The position numbers and the translations under genes were made by a program. From Conus ventricosus (Eukaryota > Mollusca > Gastropoda > Neogastropoda > Conidae): a stretch of DNA of 15,000 nt. Where the stretch lies: positions 23,376,110 through 23,391,109 of the forward strand of contig CM031616.1 in the NCBI GenBank assembly GCA_018398815.1, in the 5' to 3' direction. Below, piece after piece: positions 8,229 through 15,000 of the stretch. Under the pieces are notes generated by a model. The model was not told the origin of the DNA. It saw only the letters and a program-made list of their open reading frames with translations, and searched no databases. Within the stretch, counting starts at the first letter, position 1. Each line of letters opens with the position of its first letter.

Positions 8229-9134
8229 ATGCATGGAACAATGTTAAGACTTGCATTAGATCTAGGCAGTGTAATTTGGGGCATTTCATGTTTGTTGTCT
8301 GTGCCGTCTAATGAGACGTCTGAAGAAGAGACGTCTGAAGAAGGGACGTCTGAAGAAGAGATGTCTAGTGAAGAGACGTCTGAAGAAGGGATGTCTAATG
8401 AAGAGACGTCTGAAGAAGGGATGTCTAATCAAAAGACGTCTGAAGAAGGGACGCCTGAAGAAGAGATGTCTGAAGAAGTGACGTCTGAAGAAGGGATGTC
8501 TAGTGAAGAGACGTCTGAAGAAGGGATGTCTGAAGAAGAGATGTCTGAAGAAGGGACGTCTGAAGAAGGGACGTCTGAAGAAGAGACGTCTGAAGAAGGG
8601 ACGTCTAATGAAGAGACGTCTGAAGAAGGGACGTCTGAAGAAGAGATGTCTGAAGAAGAGATGTCTAATGAAGAGATGTCTGAAGAAGGGACGTCTGAAG
8701 AAGAGATGTCTGAAGAAGTGACGTCTGAAGAAGGGATGTCTAGTGAAGAGACGTCTGAAGAAGGGATGTCTGAAGAGATGTCTGAAGAAGGGACGTCTGC
8801 AGAAGGGACGTCTGAAGAAGGGACGTCTCAAGAAGAGATGTCTGAAGAAGAGATGTCTGAAGAAGGGATGTCTGAAGAAGAGATGTCTAATGAAGAGATG
8901 TCTGAAGAAGAGATGTCTAATGAAGAGATGTCTGAAGAAGGGACGTCTGAAGAAGAGATGTCTAATGAAGAGACGTCTGAAGAAGGGACGTCTGAAGAAG
9001 AGACGTCTAATGAAGAGACGTCTGAAGAAGGGACGTCTGAAAAAGAGATGTCTAACGAAGAGACGTCTGAAGAAGGGACGTCTAAAGAAGGGACGTCTGA
9101 AGAACAAACTCCTGAAGAAGAGACGACTGAATAA
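8229..9134 (+). CDS. doubtful ORF: hydrophobic N-terminus plus acidic pentapeptide repeats
   Basis: A 301-residue ORF starts MHGTM and has a hydrophobic stretch, LRLALDLGSVIWGISCLLSV, at about residues 6-25 that resembles a signal peptide. The remainder is about 55 pentapeptides of the pattern T/M-S-E-E-G/E, strongly acidic. Its one length variant is an in-frame loss of three bases near 8772. Against coding: the 15-bp unit lacks stops in other frames too, including a minus-strand ORF of 308 residues over the same bases. Unit variation falls mainly at first and second codon positions (ACG/ATG, GAG/GGG, GAA/AAT), with third positions almost fixed, the reverse of purifying selection. The array continues past the stop at 9132-9134. 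No family is recognised. Acidic repeat proteins are known in mollusc shell matrix, but nothing here specifically links it to them. Confidence 0.2.
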   Translation: MHGTMLRLALDLGSVIWGISCLLSVPSNETSEEETSEEGTSEEEMSSEETSEEGMSNEETSEEGMSNQKTSEEGTPEEEMSEEVTSEEGMSSEETSEEGMSEEEMSEEGTSEEGTSEEETSEEGTSNEETSEEGTSEEEMSEEEMSNEEMSEEGTSEEEMSEEVTSEEGMSSEETSEEGMSEEMSEEGTSAEGTSEEGTSQEEMSEEEMSEEGMSEEEMSNEEMSEEEMSNEEMSEEGTSEEEMSNEETSEEGTSEEETSNEETSEEGTSEKEMSNEETSEEGTSKEGTSEEQTPEEETTE

Positions 9135-9273
9135 GAAACGTCGTAAGGAGAGACGTCTGAAGAAGAGATGTCTAATGAAGAGATGTCTAATGAAGAGACG
9201 TCTGACGAACAAACATCTGAAGAAGAGATGTCTGAATAAGAAACGTCGTAAGAAGAGACGTCTGAAGAAGAAA
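8306..9273 (+). repeat. 15-bp tandem array (about 64 units) with higher-order duplications
   Basis: The unit is GACGTCTGAAGAAGG with frequent GATGTC and GAAGAG variants. GACGTC to GATGTC is a CpG-to-TpG transition, so much of the variation looks like methyl-CpG decay. Rows at 8461-8536 and 8701-8776 are identical over 76 bases, 240 bases (16 units) apart. Near the right end a block with GAACAAAC and GAATAAGAAACGTCGTAAG recurs 105 bases (7 units) later (9103 and 9208; 9129 and 9234). No frame-changing indel occurs in nearly 1 kb. This is a satellite-like array grown by unequal exchange or slippage. Confidence 0.95.
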
Positions 9274-9279
9274 TACCCT

Positions 9280-9938
9280 TTGTCTCTTCTTTGTTTATAA
9301 TCGTGTACTTACAAGGAAGCAGTTTTTGTTTCGCTTGTTCTATTTCATAGTTTGGATTTGAACATTTCAACAGGGCCAGAGCGAGCAGGAGTGGTGATGT
9401 CCCTGTACACCTCGGATTCCCCTAGTCAGAGCTGCAACGGTGTATTCAAGAGGTGTGTGACCTTCTGTTAGTAAAACATGCACGCTCCCTTCTTTCACAC
9501 ATAAAAAAAAATGATGTATAAACAGGTTATTCTAATTCTTTCGGCGCTGCTATTTTTTTTTCTTTTGTTAACAGATGAAAAACATTACATGTAAAAGAAT
9601 TGATAAGCACGATTAACTGGAGCATCCAAATGGAAAGGAACAATCGCCTGCTTTGAAAAAAAAAAAGAAGAAACTTTCGATGTGTAGGCTGACTAGCGTA
9701 GAGTCAGACGCCAGGGCTGCTTCTCACAGTGAAACAAATTCTTCGTTTTCTACTGGATAGCCACCGAAAAACATGATCAAACTATATTCCGTCCGCTTGT
9801 CATTCAGAATCCTGTGTATAATTTTAACAGAGCTAATTGCATGACGTGTGCAGGAATTCATTTTGCCACATCTACATGACTAACAACCCACGTCATCTCT
9901 CATCCTCTGGCATGGAGGAGAGGGGGAGGGAGATGGTC
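9280..9938. other. no recognised gene
   Basis: AT-rich DNA without ORFs of note on either strand. Short A or T runs occur near 9503, 9553 and 9655. I see nothing else to annotate. Confidence 0.5.
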
Positions 9939-9939
9939 A

Positions 9940-10013
9940 TCAGCGTGGCTTGAACCTGGGACGTAGGGTCTTGTGGTTCCAATGTCATTGCTCTCCTGTT
10001 CAGCCACGATGAT
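9940..10013 (-). mobile_element. tRNA-like head (SINE head or tRNA pseudogene), minus strand
   Basis: On the minus strand TGGCTGAACAGG (10006-9995) fits the A-box consensus and GGTTCAAGCC (9956-9947) fits the B box; the gap of 38 bases is tRNA-like. Flanking sequences ATCATCG and CGCTGAT can pair at six of seven positions as an acceptor stem. The anticodon arm is poor. A GA-rich segment follows on the same strand. This is likely a SINE head or decayed tRNA. Confidence 0.42.
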
Positions 10014-10019
10014 ACCTGG

Positions 10020-11040
10020 GTTTTTACCGCCATTTACTACGTGGGTGTCAGCCTCCATACGAAAACTATCCTATTTGGTACAGAGCATGCTGTATTGAAA
10101 TGGACACGCTCACTCAGACGCTCTCATCTGTTGTTTTCACTAAGTGACTACAAACAAACTTGATCGTTTTGAGATACAATGTGTGCATAGGATCCGCGTA
10201 CACCGTGCAGCAGCGGGCAGTGCGCTACTCCTGTAAGATGTCACAACAGCTACACTAGCGACATGGATAAGTAAAGACGTGGTCACATTGACTTATGAAC
10301 TGTACGGTCGGGAAGGTCCATTCGACCCTCGAACAGTAAGGCCTGTGTATGTCACGTGTTCTCTCTGCCACACAATAAAGATCGCACAAATGAGCCATTA
10401 AAAATACTCAGAATGTCGTTAGGGCTGCAGGTGAGAAAAAAGTGTTGGGGTTCTCTTCAGAGTGCATGTAAAACCTCATGGCGAAAGCTTGGCCGTGTCT
10501 GGAGTTGTGCTGTCTTTGGCTGTCAGTGGAACAGCGAATGGGGCTGCGGGGTGCACACGACAGTTGCTTGACGGTGGTGGTTTTTTTCGCCGGTGGGCTC
10601 TGCAGTCATGAAATTTGAGCTGGTACACCCATGGGAACGCCTCCGTGGAGGTTCTGCCGTGTCTCATCCAGTGGCCATTACACGACATCTGCCAGGGAGC
10701 AATCATGTCCCTTGACGTCTTAATGGAATGCCCTGTGCATGCCTGCACTCTATGTGAACACAGCACAGGTTTCCAAGGGTGGTGCAGGATTGCTCCCAGC
10801 TGGTTTGTTCGCCAATTGAAGACAGTACTTCTCTGGGTCCCACCTGCACCTTCGAGTGCATCTTTCCCTTTTTCCTCCTTCTCAGAGTGCATTTAAGGCT
10901 GCAGGTAGGAAAACAAAGTGTAGAGAAAGCTGCACAGCGAAAGGTCTGCAGAAGACAAGCCCACCTCATGAAAAAGCGTTTCAGCCCTTTCATTTTAAAG
11001 AGGTCAGATCGAATCCAGGTCACGACAACTGGATGCCTTC
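10020..11040. other. unassigned region with overlapping short ORFs
   Basis: Several ORFs of 70-140 residues overlap on both strands (largest: minus 10476-10892), but none has a domain, signal peptide or consistent codon bias. A plus-strand AATAAA is at 10374-10379. The patches GGGCTGCAGGTGAGAAAA at 10422 and AGGCTGCAGGTAGGAAAA at 10898 are similar, which hints at a diverged duplicated repeat. I call no gene. Confidence 0.45.
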
Positions 11041-11055
11041 TGCTGTTGCATTTTC

Positions 11056-11166
11056 TCTGTCGCTGGCTGGATTCGAACGCGCACCTGTAGAATGGTCGGC
11101 CGGCGTCTCACTGTCAGGTCACCTTGTGACAGAAGTCTGTACCACTATACTAATCGGAGATGAAGT
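11056..11166 (-). mobile_element. tRNA-derived SINE head, minus strand, tRNA-Asp-like 5' half
   Basis: On the minus strand the 5' part has TTAGTATAGTGGTA (11154-11141), typical of the D arm of tRNA-Asp, and TTCTGTCACAA with a GTC triplet in anticodon position. A B box GTTCGAATCC lies at 11078-11069. The distance from that A box to the B box (about 63 bases) is long for a tRNA. A second A-box-like TGACCTGACAGTG (11121-11109) is 30 bases from the B box. The head may therefore be a composite or carry an insertion. The SINE body probably continues to lower coordinates, limit unknown. Confidence 0.55.
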
Positions 11167-11169
11167 TGG

Positions 11170-11738
11170 GAAGTGTAAGCCTTATGAAGTTCACTTTGGT
11201 TCCTCCTCGACCAGATCCCGCTGGGAATATTCTAAACTGACTCTGCTATTGTCCCCAGGGCCCCTGATCCTCTTTTCATCAGAAAACTGTCAGTTGGCAA
11301 CAAAAAAAATATGGAAGCACCGTGGTGAAAATGCCTTGTGGTGTCATGGATCTTCTAGCAGGTTCTTTGAACGAATTGTTTTGATGCTTATTGACACTGC
11401 TGGGCAGAACGCACAGGCGGACAACACCCCATTAGCAGTTCCACAGCATTGAGAAAAGTCTTGGCGTGTGTCATCCCCTAGGATGAGCGATCTTCAGCGG
11501 TGACCAACGGCTTGAGAAAGTGATGACCCTTTGAGCTTTGGACAATGACTTTCACGACTTTGATAATATCTGGCAGCATGAAATCGTCGTAGCTCTAGTC
11601 TTTTCAACAGGGCAAAAATATGATTTCTAGTGGCTGTTGGTCAGTGGTGTGGATTGTAATAACCTAATGACAAAAATTGTTCTGTCGAAGATATTGAAAT
11701 CTTGAGTCTATCAATCAAGCTTATTTCATTACTTGTCG
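11170..11738. other. no recognised gene
   Basis: Mixed sequence. The plus-strand ORF 10856-11452 (198 residues) overlaps the SINE head and reads through its reverse strand, so it is probably a chance ORF. No splice or domain evidence is seen. Confidence 0.5.
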
Positions 11739-11739
11739 A

Positions 11740-12060
<321 letters not shown>

Positions 12061-12200
12061 GCAGTGCAGTCGTTGTTCAGACTTCGTGACTGAGCGTTGC
12101 ATTCGTGTCAAATGAAAGCTTCGTGAATATGCCTTGAATTCTCTTATATTTTACGGTCGTTCCTCGTTTGGTCTTCTGTACTTTTACCCGTGCGCTAGCT
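12061..12200. other. no recognised feature
   Basis: Short unique sequence between the GT tract and the 53-bp array. Nothing is recognised in it. Confidence 0.4.
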
Positions 12201-12654
12201 GGTGAGGTGAGGCGAGAGGAGAAAGAATGAAAGAAAGAGATGCCTCTGCATCTATTTGTTTACTCACACCCAAACTAATAATGAAATAGAAAGAAAATAG
12301 AGGGCAGTGGCTCTTTTATTTACCTGTGGACATGTGGATGGGACACAGAAAAGAAAGAAAGAGGAAAGTAGGCTTACATCTCTGCCTGTTTATTTACCTT
12401 ATGAAAGCTAATGGGATAAAGCGAACATAGAAAGTACCTCCTAGCTGTGTGTAGCTTATTGAGATAAAGGAAGGAAACAAAGGGAAAGCTATATTTTTAC
12501 CTATATATTTACGTGTGTGCAAGTTGTTGGGAAACAGGTATCTGTTTAGCAACTCATTTACCTGTGTGCGAGTAGTCTGGAGAGAAAAAAAGGTCTCTCT
12601 TAACTATTCACTTACCTGTATACAACTTGTCGGTACAAAACGGGTATCTCCCTA
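12200..12654 (+). repeat. degenerate ~53-bp tandem array, left part
   Basis: Diverged units share the pattern ATTTACCTGTGTGCAAGTTG, TTGGGAGAAAAAGGTATC, TCTCTAGCTATTC. Clear units start near 12546 and 12610, with more decayed ones to the left. The array resumes at 13337 after the LINE insertion. Confidence 0.75.
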
Positions 12655-12665
12655 GCCATTCACTT
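12655..12665 (+). repeat. target-site duplication, left copy
   Basis: GCCATTCACTT. An identical 11-mer is at 13337-13347 on the other side of the LINE fragment. Confidence 0.85.
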
Positions 12666-13336
12666 CATCATCATCATCATCATTCTCTTGCCCATGATGG
12701 GCGTAGAGGAGAGATGAGAGACACTCTCGAAGCCAGGCACCGCCATCCGGCCCTGTCCTCTGCCTGTCGCATCAGCGTAGGGCCATCCATCCTGGTCCAT
12801 TCTTTGATGTTGTCCATCCAGCATTTGGCTTGTCGTCCCCTTCGTCTGCCGCCTTCCAGCGTGCCCTGGATGACTGTTTTGGGCAGTGAATTGTGGCGTA
12901 TGACATGCCCGAACCACGACAGCTTCCTCTTCTTGACTGTTGCCAAGAGGGGTTCTTGGGGGCCTGCAAGTGATGTTATTTGGCTCCTCACAAGGTTGTT
13001 TGTCTTCCGGTCTTGCCAAGAGATCCCGAGCAAGCGCCTGAAGCATTTAGTTTCAAACGTCTGGATTCTCTTGGTGGTCTCTGCTGTCATGGTCCAGCTT
13101 TCGCAGCCATACAGCAGGATGGACAGCACCAGGGACTTGTACAGCTTCATCTTTGTAGGAAAGCTGATCTCCCTGCTCTTCCAGATCTTGATTAGCTTTG
13201 CCATTGCTGCTGTTGCGATCGCTAGTCTGGTCTTGATTTCTGTTGTAGAGCGACCGTCTTTGGTGAGAGTGGCGCCAAGGTATTTGAAAGCGCCCACTTC
13301 TTCAAGCTGTTGTCCGTTCATGTAGATTTCACTTAC
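12666..13336 (-). mobile_element. 5'-truncated LINE (non-LTR retrotransposon) insertion
   Basis: The insertion is exactly bounded by an 11-bp target-site duplication. On the minus strand its 3' end is a (ATG)6 tail (12683-12666), a microsatellite-type tail as in several LINE clades, instead of poly(A). The remaining 650 bases code for the C-terminal part of a reverse-transcriptase ORF. It sits inside a 53-bp tandem array whose units continue in register on both sides, so the empty site can be inferred. The open reading frame and intact duplication point to a relatively recent insertion that was dead on arrival through 5' truncation. Confidence 0.9.
12680..13336 (-). CDS. C-terminal part of LINE reverse transcriptase ORF (truncated)
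   Basis: About 218 residues in one open frame. Motifs typical of the C-terminal region of LINE ORF2 proteins in invertebrates are visible: KYLGATLTKDGRS, a SILLYGCESWT block, KCFRRLLGISWQDRKTN, RKLSWFGHVIRH and TLEGGRRRGRQAKCWMDNI. The catalytic YADD box and the endonuclease would lie upstream and are missing because of 5' truncation, so the fragment cannot act alone. The apparent ATG at 13345 and first three residues come from the target-site duplication, not the element. The TGA stop (12682-12680) lies inside the ATG-repeat tail, so the element has almost no 3' UTR. The clade (RTE-, jockey- or CR1-like) cannot be fixed by eye. Confidence 0.88.
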   Translation of the reverse strand, partial: VSEIYMNGQQLEEVGAFKYLGATLTKDGRSTTEIKTRLAIATAAMAKLIKIWKSREISFPTKMKLYKSLVLSILLYGCESWTMTAETTKRIQTFETKCFRRLLGISWQDRKTNNLVRSQITSLAGPQEPLLATVKKRKLSWFGHVIRHNSLPKTVIQGTLEGGRRRGRQAKCWMDNIKEWTRMDGPTLMRQAEDRAGWRCLASRVSLISPLRPSWARE

Positions 13337-13347
13337 GCCATTCACTT
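13337..13347 (+). repeat. target-site duplication, right copy
   Basis: GCCATTCACTT, identical to 12655-12665. Confidence 0.85.
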
Positions 13348-13608
13348 ACCCATGCACAAGTTGTTTGGAGACAAAAGGTATCTCTCAAGCTGTTTATTTA
13401 CCTACGCACAACTTGGTAGGAGAAAAGAGAGTATCTCTCTCGCTGTTCCTTCACCTTTGTGCATGAACTTATTGGGACTGGAAAGGTATCTTTCAAGCTA
13501 TGTATCTACCTGTGTGAAAGTTGTTAGGAGAAGAAAAAGGTAGCCACGAGCCATTCCTTTACGTATGAACATTTTCGGAGACAGTGGTAGGTAGTAGCTC
13601 AACCCTTC
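13337..13608 (+). repeat. degenerate ~53-bp tandem array, right part
   Basis: Units begin near 13345, 13397, 13451, 13505 and 13558, each with a TTACC-like start and a GGTATCTCTC-like second half. Spacing is 52-54 bases. The last unit is the most diverged. Confidence 0.8.
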
Positions 13609-13691
13609 ACCCAAACTCAGCCTCTCTCTCAACTCCTTGTGGAAAATATCGACACCAATTCCTGCCCTTCCCACCTCCCCACCCATCCCTG

Positions 13692-13745
13692 CGCCCCCCC
13701 CCCCCTCCCCCCCCCCCCCCCCCTCCCCCTCCCCCCCCCCCTCCC
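13692..13745. repeat. C-rich tract
   Basis: Runs of C broken by single T bases. Plus-strand ORFs over it are proline runs. The opposite strand is a strong G-quadruplex candidate. Confidence 0.95.
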
Positions 13746-13789
13746 ATTCTCACTCAACCGCCACTACCCACCTCCTCGACTCAAAGCAA

Positions 13790-14590
13790 AACCAATTGTC
13801 AGTGGAGATTCAGGCATCAGCACTCCATTTCAAAAGGAAACGAAAAGAAAATGCTCGGGAAGGGCCTGTACAGACTTTTCGTGACCAAAGCAAAGGCAAG
13901 CGAGATTTTCTGTTCAGAGCGCATCTTTCCGTTGATAGAATAGAGCGGATTTGCGGGTTTAGGGACAGTGTATAACGTACTTGCAACAACGTACTTTTCA
14001 TACATCCTGTAATGGTTCTTGTCTTCGGAGCTTCTCTAAATCATTTCTGCCCCTTCCCACGTCTTGCGTGCTTTCGTTCGGTCGTTCGTTTTTTGCACCA
14101 CTACTATTACACAACACACAACAGACAGACAGAAAATAAACTGAAGGAGGTTTGGCGGGTCTTACGCTTCGGAAGCAATCGCAAGAGTTGATGAAGGCAG
14201 ACAGTGTAATCAGGCCATTTCCTAGCTAAGCTTACACAGATGAAGAGGGCCTCGTTTCGGTCTCTCAGACATCCTGTACCGATCGCGTTTTCAATTCCCA
14301 GAGAGCCCTGATCACGTGTTCTCACTTCGGGCCTCTGATCAACTTCCGCTTCATTTTCGAGACTCTATTGACTGTGATTCCGAACTTGTCATCTGATGGC
14401 GACGTAATAGAATTACTTTAAGGTTTTTTTTTTCTAAAGGAGAATGGAGGCGGTGTCTCTAACTTTTCCTTCTTCGTTTTTCTTGTCCTTTTCTTTGTTC
14501 TTCTACCCTCCTTCTGCGATCCGTGATTTTATTTCATACCAACGTTCTTTTTCTGATTTTTTTTCTTTCCAGTGTCGTTTTCTTCTGTTT
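13790..14590. other. no recognised gene
   Basis: Unique-looking sequence with ORFs below 120 residues and no domain. ACGTACTT occurs twice close together (13976 and 13990). The last 150 bases are T-rich and lead into the next microsatellite. Confidence 0.5.
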
Positions 14591-14748
14591 CTTCTTCTTC
14601 TTCTTCTTCTTCTTCTTCTTCTTCATCGTCATCATCCTCATCATCAACATCATCGTCATCATCATCATCATCATCATCGTCATCATCATCATCATCATCA
14701 TCATCGTCATCATCATCATCATCATCGTCATCATCATCATCATCTTCA
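14590..14748. repeat. (CTT)n-(ATC)n trinucleotide repeat
   Basis: CTT units at about 14590-14624, then ATC units with regular GTC variants to 14748. Read as poly-Ser, poly-Ile, poly-Asp or poly-Met depending on frame and strand; none is likely to be a gene. Confidence 0.95.
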
Positions 14749-14846
14749 TGTTTTTCTCCCCACACCCTTCTTTCAGTTCTTAAAACTGATCATTTTATTT
14801 TTTCTTCCTATTTTCTTTTGTGAACTCCTGCCTCCATTCTATTTTA

Positions 14847-14871
14847 CCCCCCCCCCCCCCCCCCCCCCCCC
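14847..14871. repeat. poly-C run (25 C)
   Basis: An uninterrupted run of 25 C, the third C-rich homopolymer tract of the window. The sequence from here to the window end is pyrimidine-rich without a gene. Confidence 0.95.
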
Positions 14872-15000
14872 ACCCTACCCCTTCTCTCTGTCCTCTTCTC
14901 CGTCATCTCTGGCTTATTCTTTGTCTCTTCCTCCTATTTCTTCGGCCGTTTTTCTTCGTCACTTTCGGTTCATTTTCATTCCTAGGCTCTTTTTAATTTC

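Noticed and set aside
8286..9212. 308-residue minus-strand ORF over the 15-bp array
   Set aside because: It is the reverse reading of the same stop-free repeat (Arg/Phe-rich pentapeptides) with no signal, domain or start context.
12627..13325. 232-residue plus-strand ORF
   Set aside because: Antisense shadow of the LINE reverse-transcriptase fragment.
14523..14823. Poly-Asp, poly-Ser and poly-Ile ORFs
   Set aside because: Translations of CTT/ATC repeats on both strands.

Overview
The window looks like intergenic or intronic DNA from an animal, most likely a marine gastropod mollusc. The basis is very dense di- and trinucleotide microsatellites, tRNA-headed SINE-like sequences, a 5'-truncated LINE, a hammerhead-ribozyme repeat, and two copies of a retroposon body whose 3' end I recall as common in snail sequence. 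The host call is from memory of repeat families and was not searched. Nothing looks prokaryotic: there are no operons or ribosome binding sites, and the long ORFs fall on simple repeats.

Layout. 1-1100: a tRNA-derived SINE (+), a GC-rich retroposon-like block with an A-rich tail, then a run of 26 C. 1100-2500: two minus-strand copies of one retroposon family separated by (CT)/(TG)/(GA) tracts and a G-rich tract. 2570-3280: a decayed tRNA-like head and a long ATC/ATT/GTT trinucleotide region. 3349-3776: the only stretch with real coding character, a candidate terminal exon of a secreted protein whose likely reading frame changes part-way. 4230-5310: CA/GA/TA microsatellites, a 243-bp TA-flanked MITE, and a ~370-bp segment flanked by (TA)n that carries a complete type I hammerhead ribozyme motif on the minus strand. 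5400-7240: CAA repeats, a degenerate 33-bp minisatellite, mostly unique AT-rich DNA with a possible poly(A) signal. 7300-7675: a large compound CT/TG/TCTG microsatellite. 8229-9275: a 15-bp tandem array (about 64 units) that keeps several frames open and could be read as an acidic pentapeptide protein. 9280-11735: mostly unassigned, with two minus-strand tRNA-like heads. 11740-12060: a ~320-bp GT tract. 12200-13610: a degenerate ~53-bp tandem array interrupted by a 671-bp LINE 3' fragment with an 11-bp target-site duplication. 13690-15000: C-rich, CTT/ATC and poly-C tracts.

No set of genes works together here. The strongest observations are the hammerhead ribozyme between TA repeats, the cleanly bounded LINE insertion inside a minisatellite, the MITE, the 15-bp array with higher-order duplications, and the frame-broken candidate exon.
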